Origin: Phycisphaerae bacterium
GTDB lineage: Bacteria; Planctomycetota; Phycisphaerae; Phycisphaerales; UBA1924
DNA: 64,000 nt
Assembly (NCBI GenBank): GCA_014192545.1
Contig: BJHL01000001.1
Span: 889,116 to 953,115 of the forward strand
Direction: 5' to 3'
Shown: positions 1 to 10,676 of the stretch, piece after piece
Numbering within the stretch: the first letter of the stretch is position 1
Layout of the letters: every line of letters starts with the position of its first letter
Notes under the pieces: model-generated
The model's input: the letters and a program-made list of their open reading frames with translations, nothing else
The model's database searches: none
What the model was told of the DNA's origin: nothing
Made by a program: the position numbers and the translations under genes

Positions 1-37
1 CGAGCCCGCGCCGTAAGCTCAGCTTGCTCAAACCATC

Positions 38-337
38 ATGCGAAGATTCCAACCGCAAAACGAACTGCCCCACGAAGACCCCGACGGCTTTACCAAGCAG
101 GAACTGCTCGACGCGTCGGGCTTGTCCAGCAAAACCTTCGACCTCATTCGCAAGGCTGCTCGCATCAAAGGCCCAGGCCACGGCGGCCTCGACTGGGTCT
201 TCTCGCTCGAAGATCTCAAAGTGCTCGTGCATCGCGCCGAATCCGGCTCATTCACCGAACGAGGCGACCCCGCCGCCCGCGCCTGGCGCGCCATGCTCGA
301 AGAACGTGGCGTCAAACTCGATCGCCGCAAAGGCTGA
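38..337 (+). CDS. Small hypothetical protein, possible helix-turn-helix
   Basis: A 99-residue protein, mostly charged and without signal peptide or membrane segment. Residues about 18-60 (FTKQELLDASGLSSKTFDLI, then a Gly-rich turn and DWVFSLEDLKVLV) look like the first half of a MerR-like or excisionase-like helix-turn-helix. This is a resemblance, not a family assignment. The ATG lies close to the window edge and no convincing ribosome binding site is visible, so the start is provisional. It converges with the next gene, 14 bases away. Confidence 0.5.
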   Translation: MRRFQPQNELPHEDPDGFTKQELLDASGLSSKTFDLIRKAARIKGPGHGGLDWVFSLEDLKVLVHRAESGSFTERGDPAARAWRAMLEERGVKLDRRKG

Positions 338-351
338 TCACCGGTCTCGAT

Positions 352-1137
352 TCAGCGCCTGCGCCGTGCACTCGCCACGCCCGCCAGCAACACCATCGCC
401 AGCGGCCCTGCGCTCGGCACCGTCACAAGATTGAAATCAAGCATCGCCGTATACGGGTCATTCGCGGGAATGCTGCCCAGCCCCATGCGCACGCGCGTGG
501 TCGCATCAATTGTATAAATGCCCGGCGTCAGCACACCCGACACATCAAAGCCGCCCGACCGGCTGCTCTGAAAATCAATATTGTGAAACTCATGCAGCGG
601 CCCGCTCGCGCTCCAGAACGCAATCACCACATCGCTGATCGGCAGCCCATCAAACGGCCCCGACTCACTCTGCCCGCCCGGCAATCCTGAAAATCGATAC
701 GCCGTGGTTTCTTCAACCGCAAACTCAAACCGCAATCGCGCAACCGCATCTACCTCGCGAGAAACCCCCGAGCCGATGTCGAACACGCCATCATGCCGGC
801 CTTGCGTCCAGCTTTGCCCGTTGATCTCATTGCGCGTCGCAGTGCCTGACACACCGCCCGCAAAGCGAGCAATCTGCTCCGTGCTTGCATCACTCTGCAG
901 CAGTCTCATGCGAGCCGTCGTCGTGCGCGACTCATTGAATGCAACGTTGCTGCCAAACATCGCCGGACTGGTCAGCGAGATATTGCGTGTATCACTCAGC
1001 GCAAGCGTCGATGACTCAACCCGCGCCGTCGCATCGAGGCTGTACGACGTGGCAATAGGCACAAAGCCCGCCCACGCACTGCCGCACACGCCACCGCACG
1101 TGCCTGCACAAACAATCATCGCTGTTATGCCACGCAT
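352..1137 (-). CDS. Secreted protein with PEP-CTERM-like sorting tail
   Basis: 261 residues. The start at 1137 is chosen because a GGAGG lies seven bases upstream; an in-frame ATG at 1143 is too close to it. An N-terminal signal peptide (MRGITAMIVCAGTCGGVCG, ending AWA) precedes a beta-rich body with no motif I recognise. The C-terminus has the sorting-tail pattern: PSAGPLAMVLLAG followed by RRRR at the very end. In this phylum such tails are thought to be processed by an exosortase-like system after export. Probably a surface or matrix protein; the function of the body is unknown. Confidence 0.75.
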   Translation of the reverse strand: MRGITAMIVCAGTCGGVCGSAWAGFVPIATSYSLDATARVESSTLALSDTRNISLTSPAMFGSNVAFNESRTTTARMRLLQSDASTEQIARFAGGVSGTATRNEINGQSWTQGRHDGVFDIGSGVSREVDAVARLRFEFAVEETTAYRFSGLPGGQSESGPFDGLPISDVVIAFWSASGPLHEFHNIDFQSSRSGGFDVSGVLTPGIYTIDATTRVRMGLGSIPANDPYTAMLDFNLVTVPSAGPLAMVLLAGVASARRRR

Positions 1138-1213
1138 CCTCATACCTCCGAGTCGTGGAACATACAGCGTGATCTCGCGCAATGCCAGCATGTTGTCGAA
1201 TCGCGCGGCCTTA

Positions 1214-1639
1214 TCAGACGCCGTTGCTTGGCGCAATCAATCCTGCCGGTATGCGTGCCGCGGTTACCAGTCGTAGCGTCATCGGTGCTCGATAAATCTC
1301 GCCGCGCTGCGCCGCAATCGCGCCGGCGATTGCACTCCAAACCGCCAGCATGACCGCCATGATCGTAAACAAAATCCCAATCCCACACACGGGCAACGCG
1401 AGCCCTGCCAACCCGATGATCAAATTCGATAGCTGCACATTCAAACACTCGCGCCCGTGATCATCAACCAGCGCACTCACGCGCCGACGAAGCAGCCACA
1501 ACACCAGCGCAGGAAAAACCGGCAACCCAATTGCCGCAAAAAACATCGACAACTGCGTCCACATCGCCCACCGCCGCTCCCAGCGCTGGCAGACGATTTT
1601 CCGCGACTGCATTTTCTGGCCCGGTTGCACGCGTCCCAT
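1214..1639 (-). CDS. DUF4870/Tic20-like small membrane protein
   Basis: About 141 residues from the chosen ATG at 1639; a longer in-frame extension to 1696 exists but adds an unlikely leader. Three hydrophobic segments (about residues 28-50, 70-87 and 88-110) surround the typical charged signature VDDHGRECLNVQLSNLI, where DUF4870 proteins have a conserved H-x-K/R-E-A-x-N-x-Q stretch. The family is found in many bacteria and its role is unknown. The next gene on the same strand ends 76 bases downstream, so co-transcription is possible. Confidence 0.75.
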   Translation of the reverse strand: MGRVQPGQKMQSRKIVCQRWERRWAMWTQLSMFFAAIGLPVFPALVLWLLRRRVSALVDDHGRECLNVQLSNLIIGLAGLALPVCGIGILFTIMAVMLAVWSAIAGAIAAQRGEIYRAPMTLRLVTAARIPAGLIAPSNGV

Positions 1640-1702
1640 TGTTAGGACTTCTCTGGCCAGGATTGCAAACCAAATCCAAGTCTTGGCATCGTACATTCAC
1701 GC

Positions 1703-3073
1703 ATGCAGCCCGCGAGTGACGTCACCGTGCAGCCACCCACCTCGGGTTGGCCCACGCGCGCGCACACCGCCGGTCCATTCGCGCGAGAAACGCGCTGCCT
1801 CTTGCACCTGCCCGACGACCGCCCCGTCATCATGTCGGGCCATCAGGCCGAGTTGTGGCACCCGGGCATCGCCGCCAAGGCCATGATCGCTCGCGCCGCC
1901 GCCGACAACGCTGGCGGCATCGCCGCGTGGATCACCGTCGATCAAGACGCCAACGACCCCACGCAGATTCCCTACCCCACGCACAACTTGCGCATGGCAA
2001 CATGGTCCCTCGCGAGTGTGCCCAAAGGCGCTAAAGCATCCCTGCCCGCCGTCGGCACGCGCGAGCCGTTGCGAAGCATCTCTGCAGCTCTTTCCGACGC
2101 CCACCCAGCCCTGCAATCCGCCCTGCAACGCCTCGCGACCACCGTGAGCAAGCACGCCGCATCGGCCAATCTCGCCACGCAGTTTTCCGCCGCCGCCTTC
2201 GAGCCGCTGGGCGAACTCGCACGCACGGATGCAACCATCCTTGCAACTTCACTCATCAAAACGCCTATATTCGCGGCCGCGCTAGAACTCATGCTCGCTG
2301 ATCCGCTCGTCTGTGCGGCAACCTACAACGCCGCCGTCGCCGACGTACCCGCAGCACGCTTGCGTCCGCTCGTAGCAACCGAGTCGCGCATCGAACTGCC
2401 CCTCTGGCGCCTGCGTCCTGGCATCGCTCGCACGCCCGTCTTCGCCCACGATCTTGCCAGTATTCCCCGCGAGCAGCTCGCCCCGCGCGCCCTGCTCATG
2501 ACCGCCCTCCTACGTGCCGCCGCGTGCGACGTCTTCATCCACGGCACAGGCGGCGGCATCTACGACCGCGCCACCGACGCCTGGTGGTTCGCTTGGCTGA
2601 ACAGTTCACATAGTCCATCGCCCGCCGCCCAATCGCTGAACGAACATCCACTCGCACCGACCGCCGTGGTCACTGCGACGCGCCGGCTCAACTTCCCAGG
2701 CGTCATCGTGCCCGCGCCCGAACAAATCGATCGCGCCGTCTGGCAAGCCCACCGTTCACTGCACGATCCTGCGATCCTCGGTGACGCCGATCTCGCCACC
2801 GCGAAGCGCGACCTCGCAAACCAAATCGCGCTCGCGCCCCGCCGCAGTTCGCAGCGCAGGCAACTCTACCGCCAAATGCACGTGCTTGTCGCACAGATGC
2901 GCACCGCACGCAGCAGTGACATCGCCGCTGCCAAGCAAGCAGCCGACGAAGCCATCAAGTCACGCGAATTGGCCAGCGTTGTGCACGCCCGCACATGGCC
3001 TTGCACCTACTACCCGCGCAGCACACTCGAAGAATTGTGCTACACGCTCACACGCACCTTGAAATCAACGTAA
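1703..3073 (+). CDS. BshC-like hypothetical cytosolic protein
   Basis: 456 residues, no signal peptide. Residues about 45-85 read MSGHQAELWHPGIAAKAMI, then WITVDQDANDP. This parallels the start of the bacillithiol cysteine-adding enzyme BshC (T-G-Q-Q-A-G-L ... P ... K, then a W/D-x-D-x-N/H-D segment). A second recognisable stretch is FIHGTGGGIYDRATDAWW around residue 280, which I associate with planctomycete BshC-like proteins. The C-terminal 100 residues are helical and Arg-rich. No other bacillithiol gene is visible, so the substrate is open. The family call is tentative; the reading frame itself is solid. Confidence 0.5.
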   Translation: MQPASDVTVQPPTSGWPTRAHTAGPFARETRCLLHLPDDRPVIMSGHQAELWHPGIAAKAMIARAAADNAGGIAAWITVDQDANDPTQIPYPTHNLRMATWSLASVPKGAKASLPAVGTREPLRSISAALSDAHPALQSALQRLATTVSKHAASANLATQFSAAAFEPLGELARTDATILATSLIKTPIFAAALELMLADPLVCAATYNAAVADVPAARLRPLVATESRIELPLWRLRPGIARTPVFAHDLASIPREQLAPRALLMTALLRAAACDVFIHGTGGGIYDRATDAWWFAWLNSSHSPSPAAQSLNEHPLAPTAVVTATRRLNFPGVIVPAPEQIDRAVWQAHRSLHDPAILGDADLATAKRDLANQIALAPRRSSQRRQLYRQMHVLVAQMRTARSSDIAAAKQAADEAIKSRELASVVHARTWPCTYYPRSTLEELCYTLTRTLKST

Positions 3074-3097
3074 TTCCGCCACATTACTCGTCGCTAC

Positions 3098-4345
3098 TCA
3101 GCGTTCCACCAGCACAGGCACCGTCACGCGCTGGCTCCACTGCCCGCTGGGCTTGGTCCACCACAACGCCGACTGTGCATCCACCCGCGCAACCGTCGGC
3201 ACCACATCAGGCAACTCAGCAAACACCACGTCGCCCTTCAGCCGATCACGCAGCACCGCGCGAATCACATCAAACGCCCGCTCCGTCTGCGGCATATCAA
3301 GCAAATAGCTCGCCGTGAGCGATGGACCACTCGCAACCGCCGCCGGAGCAAGACTCGTGACCGCCGCACCCGGCCCAATCAGCGGCGTAATCAAACTCGC
3401 CGCCGAGAACATGGGCTGCGCACTGCCGCGTGCCATCGTGCTGCCACCAAATTCACGCGACGCACGCACAAAGGCCCGGCTCGCCTCGCTTGTCGCAGGC
3501 AACGCCGCGGCCAGCACCGCCGGCGGAACATCCCGCGAAAGCTGCCAGCTCTGATTGCCCTTGGGCTGTGCCCCATCTTGCTCAAACTTGGGCAAACCCT
3601 TCAAATCTCGCGAAACCACGCGAATCGCCAGCCGACCCTCGCGTGCCAATTCCACCGCCTGATCAATCGTCACTTCGCGCGCAGCTGGACCCGCAGCGAG
3701 CGGCGCGACATTCGGCGCGGGCGTTGCTAACGCAAATGTTCGCGCCGCATCCGCGCTCTCGCTGGCCTTCGCCGCCATCGTGCTTTCCATCGCGTCGGCG
3801 TTCTGATTCGCAGCCACACCATCAACTGCCGACGCATCACCCTTCGCTATCGTCTTCTGACTCTTCGCCAGATGTGGCGACGCACTCCGCAGCATCTGCG
3901 TCGTCCAATATGCTCCGCCGACTACCAGCAGCAGCAACCCCGCCGCCAGTGCCAGTGAAGGTGCCCGCGTGGTCCACGCCGCTTTACTTTCGCTCGTATC
4001 GCGCACCAACCGAAGCTGCGTCGCTGCCGTCGTCGCCGTCGGAGCCGACTGCTCCAACTTGCGCAGCTCCTGCTCAACTGATTCATGCCCCACCAGCGAC
4101 TCGCGCTCCAGCGCAGCCATCACGCGATCATGCAAATTCGCCGGTGCCCGCATGCTCTGCGCGTCATTCAGGCTTCGCAGTGCATCGCGATGCCGCTGCA
4201 TCTGCCCCACACGATCATGCAAATCCGCCCGGCCAGACTCCGCCGCCAGCCGACGAACATCCTCAGGCGAAAGTGCACCGTCGATCCAGTCGACGAGTTG
4301 CTCTTCGCTCACAGGCTTGCGCGGGTTGGACGGGTTCATTGTCAT
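3098..4345 (-). CDS. Membrane-anchored anti-sigma factor
   Basis: 415 residues. The N-terminus (EEQLVDWIDGALSPEDVRRL, then HRDALRSL) has the shape of an anti-sigma domain but lacks the H-x3-C-x2-C zinc ligands. A transmembrane helix follows at about residues 129-147 (LALAAGLLLLVVGGAYW). The remaining ~260 residues would be periplasmic and contain a beta-rich region near the end. It starts 41 bases after the ECF sigma gene on the same strand, the usual arrangement for a sigma factor and the regulator that holds it at the membrane. The signal sensed by the periplasmic domain is unknown. Confidence 0.75.
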   Translation of the reverse strand: MTMNPSNPRKPVSEEQLVDWIDGALSPEDVRRLAAESGRADLHDRVGQMQRHRDALRSLNDAQSMRAPANLHDRVMAALERESLVGHESVEQELRKLEQSAPTATTAATQLRLVRDTSESKAAWTTRAPSLALAAGLLLLVVGGAYWTTQMLRSASPHLAKSQKTIAKGDASAVDGVAANQNADAMESTMAAKASESADAARTFALATPAPNVAPLAAGPAAREVTIDQAVELAREGRLAIRVVSRDLKGLPKFEQDGAQPKGNQSWQLSRDVPPAVLAAALPATSEASRAFVRASREFGGSTMARGSAQPMFSAASLITPLIGPGAAVTSLAPAAVASGPSLTASYLLDMPQTERAFDVIRAVLRDRLKGDVVFAELPDVVPTVARVDAQSALWWTKPSGQWSQRVTVPVLVER

Positions 4346-4386
4346 TCGTGCGTGCCAGACTTGTTTTGTTCAACTACAACGGTCAA

Positions 4387-5085
4387 CTACTTCGCTTCAT
4401 CCTGCATCCCATCCTGCATCCTGGGCGCGCTCGCACGCGCCATCTGTTCCACCACATCGCGAAGAGCCGTGCGGGCTCGAAAGACGCGACTCTTGACCGT
4501 TCCTACCGCGACTCCCAGCACCTGTGCAATCTCCTCATAAGGCAGACTTCGGCAATCGCACAGAATCAATATCGCTCGCTGCTCGGGGTCGAGTTCGCGA
4601 AGCGCCGCCAAGACTCGCTCACGTTCTTCCTTCAGTTCGACGTTTGCGGTCCCTGCCGGTTCCCGACCACTTCGAGATTCCTGCGCAACCAAATCTTCCC
4701 AGTCCCCGCCCCTTCCATCGCCCGAACTTCCCGCCGCCAAGCCGTCCAAGCTCGCATGCCGACGCAGTTTTTCCGACCGCAGTTTCGACAAACACACGTT
4801 CATCGTTACGCGGATCATCCACGTGCTCAGTTTGCTGCGACCATCAAACGAATCAATGCCCCGAATAACCTTGACAAACGCATCTTGCGTCAAATCCGCC
4901 GCCATTTCGCGGTCTCGCACCATGCGAAAACACACGCCAAACAGCCGATCCTGATAGTCACGAATAAGTGCCGACCACGCCGCCGCATCGCCACTGCGAA
5001 TGCGCTCGACAATCGCCAGATCGCGCGCGTCCGCGTCGCCCGAGTCATCGGGGCCTGGAGCAAAATTGGACGGTTGCGTCGCCAA
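4387..5085 (-). CDS. ECF RNA polymerase sigma factor
   Basis: 232 residues. Region 2 is clear at about residues 40-110 (YQDRLFGVCFRMVRDREMAADLTQDAF, then SFDGRSKLSTWMIRVTMNVC), which binds core polymerase and melts the -10 element. Region 4 at about 165-215 (ALRELDPEQRAILILCDCRS, EEIAQVLGVAVGTVKSRVFRAR) is the -35-binding helix-turn-helix. A Gly/Glu-rich linker separates them. The anti-sigma factor gene follows directly, so the pair is likely co-expressed and perhaps autoregulated. Confidence 0.9.
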   Translation of the reverse strand: MATQPSNFAPGPDDSGDADARDLAIVERIRSGDAAAWSALIRDYQDRLFGVCFRMVRDREMAADLTQDAFVKVIRGIDSFDGRSKLSTWMIRVTMNVCLSKLRSEKLRRHASLDGLAAGSSGDGRGGDWEDLVAQESRSGREPAGTANVELKEERERVLAALRELDPEQRAILILCDCRSLPYEEIAQVLGVAVGTVKSRVFRARTALRDVVEQMARASAPRMQDGMQDEAK

Positions 5086-5300
5086 GGCCCAGAGGTTACG
5101 TGCTCAAAGTCCGCCGCATCGGCAGGAACTCGTTCGGGGTGCAAACCCCTTCGGACGTTGCTGACACGTTATCCATACGCGGCCCGCGCACCTAAATCCT
5201 TGGAAATGAACTGACGCTGACCCATTCGCAAGTCGATACCCCTTATGGGTCCACACACGATCCTTCACGGTTGTGTTGCGTATGGACAGTTGCGGAGCAT

Positions 5301-5317
5301 CGCTCTGTGGCAGAGCG
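5301..5317 (+). other. Hairpin in the prkA leader
   Basis: A perfect 7-bp stem (CGCTCTG / CAGAGCG) with a 3-base loop lies 46 bases upstream of the prkA start codon. It has no T-tract and is not a terminator by itself. Apart from this I see no gene or family-level RNA motif in the 277 bases between the divergent sigma gene and prkA, which must hold both promoters. Confidence 0.4.
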
Positions 5318-5362
5318 AGACTTCGCGACACGTTGGCAGGGCATGCTTGCCGGAGGTTCACG

Positions 5363-7591
<2,229 letters not shown>

Positions 7592-7667
7592 AGGTGGGCC
7601 GCCATTCCATGGCGGCTTTACCCCTTCTACTCCTCCTACTTCTTCTTTGCTTTACTCACCACCACAC

Positions 7668-7696
7668 ACGCCCGCCACACGCGGGCGTTTTCTTTT
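7668..7696 (+). terminator. Rho-independent terminator after prkA
   Basis: A perfect 8-bp stem ACGCCCGC / GCGGGCGT with a 5-base loop is followed by TTTCTTTTC. A second palindrome (GCCGCCAT / ATGGCGGC) lies directly after the prkA stop codon at about 7601-7617. The position between prkA and the convergent PTPS-family gene fits. Confidence 0.85.
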
Positions 7697-7707
7697 CACG
7701 CAAACTG

Positions 7708-8082
7708 TCACCCCACCCACGTCGCCACACACCCCGCCGCCTCTGTCACACTCACACTGCTCACCCGCACACCGTCCGGCAACGTCTTCTTCAACGCATC
7801 ACCCATCGCCACCCCAATCGTCCGAGCAATAACTTCCGCGCTCGGATTCACCCCAGTAAACGCCTTCGCCTCCTGCAAATTCGCGTTCTGCCACGGCGTG
7901 ATAATCCCATCCAGCGCCGTCTCCACATCATGAAAATCACAAAGCACACCGTCGCCATCCAGCACCGGCCCGCTCAGCGTCACCGTCACGCGAAAATTGT
8001 GTCCATGCATCGGCTCGCGCACGCCGCGAAACAGCAGCGCATGCGCCGCACAAAACTCCCGCGTGACTGAAATCGTAAACAT
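7708..8082 (-). CDS. 6-pyruvoyl-tetrahydropterin synthase / QueD-family protein
   Basis: 124 residues from the ATG at 8082, preceded by a GAGG; longer in-frame starts are Arg-rich and belong to the overlapping upstream gene. The zinc ligands are visible: AAHALLF near the N-terminus and the pair in MHGHNF. VLCDFHDVE and the terminal VTEAAGCVATW match the family's conserved Asp and Glu positions. The Cys that QueD enzymes carry between the first His and the H-G-H motif is absent, so the reaction (queuosine precursor versus another pterin step) is uncertain. It begins 13 bases after the cyclophilin gene and is probably co-transcribed with it. Confidence 0.8.
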   Translation of the reverse strand: MFTISVTREFCAAHALLFRGVREPMHGHNFRVTVTLSGPVLDGDGVLCDFHDVETALDGIITPWQNANLQEAKAFTGVNPSAEVIARTIGVAMGDALKKTLPDGVRVSSVSVTEAAGCVATWVG

Positions 8083-8095
8083 GCTTACCTCGCTC

Positions 8096-9196
8096 CTACC
8101 TCGCCCCCGGCGTCGCCGCAGGCCGCTGCACGCGTGCTGGTCGCTTGCCATACGGCGGCGCATCCACCAGCACCGCCTGCAAAATCGTCGGCGGGTTGTT
8201 GGGCCGCTGATTCTGCACGGGCACTTTCGCAATCGCCAGAATCGTCTCCGCCCCGCTCACCGCTTCCGCAAACGTCGTGTACTTCCCATCCAGCGAAGCC
8301 GTCCCCTCGCGCGACAACGCAATGAACACCTGCGATCCGTTCGTATTCGGATCACTCTCGCGCGCCATGCTCAACACCCCAAAATCATGCGGCAACTGGC
8401 TCGCTTCCAAATCAATGCTGTACCCAGGCCCACCCGCGCCCGTGCCCGTGGGGTCGCCAAACTGAATGACAAACGGCTGCCCGCTGGTGGGCAGCTTGTT
8501 CACCACGCGATGCACAATCGTCTCGGTATAAAACCCGCCCTCCGCAAGCTGCCGAAAATTGAACGCAGTATTCGGCGCATGCTGCGGCAGCAATCGAAAC
8601 TCGATCTCCCCAAGCGACGTCTCGATGCGCACCTGCTTGTCCACATACGCGCGAATCCCCGAGTACGAAGGCGGCTCCGTAATCCACAGCAGCATCCCAT
8701 CCCCAGGCTTGAAGTTGGGCGCGTCCTTCTCCGGATCGTTGAAGTACACCTCGCGCGTTTGCGGCTTCACCAAAACCGCCGTCGGCGAACTGCTCATGGG
8801 TTGCAACACCACAGGCGGTCCAACCTGCGTGCCGCCAACTACCAACTGCGCGTAACGCAGCTTGGGCGATGGCCCCTTCCACAAAACCGGAAATAGCGTC
8901 GACAAATCAACCGGCCCCGCCAGCACTGGCGCCGTCGCCTCAGCCTCACCCAGTTCATTCCGCGGATCAAACAGGTCAATGCGAACTTCGGTTGGTTCCG
9001 AAGACACGGTTGCGGGCACCGCCACCGTCATAGGCATCGATCGATTCACGCCGTAATACAGCCGGTCGGGCGTCAATTGCCCAAACGCTGGCCAGGCTCC
9101 AGCGATCAGGGCAATAACGCCAATCTTCTTGAGAAGGCGGCCATTCAGCCCCGCGAACACGCAACCACACCCAGCGTCTGGCATCAAGTTAACCAT
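8096..9196 (-). CDS. Exported cyclophilin-type peptidyl-prolyl isomerase
   Basis: 366 residues. The N-terminus holds a signal-like segment (KKIGVIALIAGAWPAFG, about residues 23-40), although the exact start is uncertain. Residues about 45-170 form a separate beta-rich domain that I do not recognise. The cyclophilin domain spans about 175-345: IETSLGEIEFRLLPQHAPNT, NFRQLAEGGFY, VIQFGDPTGTG, SQVFIALS and LDGKYTTFAEAVSG are all typical. It would isomerise Xaa-Pro bonds in exported proteins. It is the upstream member of a two-gene unit with the PTPS-family gene and is divergent from a sigma factor gene. Confidence 0.9.
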   Translation of the reverse strand: MVNLMPDAGCGCVFAGLNGRLLKKIGVIALIAGAWPAFGQLTPDRLYYGVNRSMPMTVAVPATVSSEPTEVRIDLFDPRNELGEAEATAPVLAGPVDLSTLFPVLWKGPSPKLRYAQLVVGGTQVGPPVVLQPMSSSPTAVLVKPQTREVYFNDPEKDAPNFKPGDGMLLWITEPPSYSGIRAYVDKQVRIETSLGEIEFRLLPQHAPNTAFNFRQLAEGGFYTETIVHRVVNKLPTSGQPFVIQFGDPTGTGAGGPGYSIDLEASQLPHDFGVLSMARESDPNTNGSQVFIALSREGTASLDGKYTTFAEAVSGAETILAIAKVPVQNQRPNNPPTILQAVLVDAPPYGKRPARVQRPAATPGAR

Positions 9197-9356
9197 GCCA
9201 CGAGTTTACAACCCCCAGCCCAGTCGCGATGCAGCCACTTGGCGTTTGGGGCCATCGTCGGGGTCAGCGGTGCGAGTCACGAATTCTTCCGACAGTCGAA
9301 GTAATTCTCGGTTCTCGGGGAATCCACGGACTGAAACGTCCCGAATCGCGGCTAGT

Positions 9357-10064
9357 ATGAGTCGTGTGACTGCCGCCGATGACTTCCCATCCCGCGTAAC
9401 GGCGAATCTGGCCCCCCGTGCGGACGAGATCGAGGCTATTGAGCCCGAAGCTGATTTCGGCGATGGTGCTCTGGTCCTGCAACTCAAAGCTCGCGACGGC
9501 AAAGCCTACGAACGCGTGATGCGCGAACTCGGGCCGCGACTGCTCGCGACCGCCGTACGCATGTTGGGCAATGAAGACGATGCCCGCGAAGCCGTGCAAG
9601 ACGCGTTCTTGTCGGCCTTCCGCAACATGCAGAACTTCGACGGCAAAAGCAAGCTCAGCACCTGGCTGCATCGCATTGTCATCAATGCATGCCTCATGAA
9701 GCTGCGTACCAAGCGTCGTAAGCCCAGTGTGAGCATCGAAACACTGCTGCCCCGCTACAACGACGAAGGGCACATGGAACTGCCCATTCAAAGCTGGCGC
9801 CGCGGCGAAACCGGCAACGATGATGACGCCCCCGACGATTCACTCCGTCAACGCGTCCGCGAAGAAATCGAAACCCTGCCCGAAGAGTACCGCGCGGTAC
9901 TCATGCTCCGCGACGTTGAAGACCTCGACACTGCCGAAACCGCTGTTGTGCTGGGCGTTTCCGAAAGCGCCGTCAAGACTCGCCTGCATCGCGCTCGCCA
10001 GGCCCTGCGGGCCAAACTCGACCTCGTCGTTCGCGGCGAACGTTCACAGGAGGGCGGCAAGTGA
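9357..10064 (+). CDS. ECF RNA polymerase sigma factor
   Basis: 235 residues from the ATG at 9357; the frame is open for 76 further codons upstream, but that part is Ser/Arg-rich and non-conserved. Region 2: ATAVRMLGNEDDAREAVQDA, then MQNFDGKSKLSTWLHRIVIN. Region 4: LPEEYRAVLMLRDVEDLDTA, then VLGVSESAVKTRLHRARQAL. The stop codon overlaps the GTG start of the following zinc-finger anti-sigma gene, so the two are translationally coupled. It resembles the RpoE-like ECF type regulated by ZAS anti-sigma factors. Confidence 0.93.
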   Translation: MSRVTAADDFPSRVTANLAPRADEIEAIEPEADFGDGALVLQLKARDGKAYERVMRELGPRLLATAVRMLGNEDDAREAVQDAFLSAFRNMQNFDGKSKLSTWLHRIVINACLMKLRTKRRKPSVSIETLLPRYNDEGHMELPIQSWRRGETGNDDDAPDDSLRQRVREEIETLPEEYRAVLMLRDVEDLDTAETAVVLGVSESAVKTRLHRARQALRAKLDLVVRGERSQEGGK

Positions 10065-10378
10065 AGTGCCCCGGCCCATCCTGCAAAGAAGTCTGCGAAT
10101 TCCTCTCCGACTTTGTTGACGGCCAGATGTCCGCCGTCCGCCGGCTTGCCTTTGAGGCTCATCTCAAAGCCTGCCCGCCCTGCGCCGAGTACATGCACCA
10201 GTTCGCGCTCACCATCAAGCTCAGCAAGAAATGTTGCTGTCCCGGCAAGCCCACGTTGCCCATACCCGACGACTTAATCAAGGCCGTCTGTGCCGCTATG
10301 GCCGCTGACCAGCCTGCTTGCGACGTAAGCCAAGCACGCTGCGACACGACCGCGCCGCTGTCAAAACAACAAAATTAA
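10061..10378 (+). CDS. Zinc-finger (ZAS/zf-HC2) anti-sigma factor
   Basis: 105 residues starting at GTG 10061, overlapping the sigma stop as GTGA, with AGGAGGGC just upstream. The H-x3-C-x2-C zinc motif is present (AHLKACPPCAEYM), preceded by a Cys in EVCEFLSDFVDGQMS. No transmembrane helix is visible, so this is a soluble regulator. The second half contains a Cys triplet (KKCCCPGK) and further Cys residues, which could make it redox- or metal-responsive. Soluble ZAS anti-sigmas of this kind release their sigma when zinc or thiol state changes; that application here is inferred. Confidence 0.88.
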   Translation: MKCPGPSCKEVCEFLSDFVDGQMSAVRRLAFEAHLKACPPCAEYMHQFALTIKLSKKCCCPGKPTLPIPDDLIKAVCAAMAADQPACDVSQARCDTTAPLSKQQN

Positions 10379-10676
10379 TGACGGCAACAAGCGACCAACG
10401 ACGCATGTGTAGGTATCAGCGAAGATGGCACGCCGTTTGCACGCAAAAGCGAATCTTGAAAAATTCTCAGCAGAATCGCAACCATGATTTTGCAAGAACC
10501 GTTGACGTATCGGACATCCGCCATAGCAAAAGGTGCCGAGAATTGCACCCAAGCAGGGCATGACGAGGGATGAGCGAGAAGTTTCCTTGAATCCTGCATT
10601 TCGTTCTTGGACGATTCGGCTTTCTTGGGTAGACTGATTGCTGAGGGTTGCGAAACCACTTTGAAGGAGACGAGAA
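10379..10676 (+). other. Intergenic region without a gene
   Basis: 298 bases, AT-richer than the neighbourhood. I see no conserved frame, terminator or RNA structure I would name. The right end must hold the promoter of the following secreted protein gene, whose ribosome binding site (AAGGAGA) is at its 3' edge. Confidence 0.4.

Noticed and set aside
3430..5214. 594-codon open frame on the + strand, antisense to the sigma and anti-sigma genes
   Set aside because: Pro/Arg/His-rich composition typical of a high-GC antisense frame; the minus-strand genes have clear domains.
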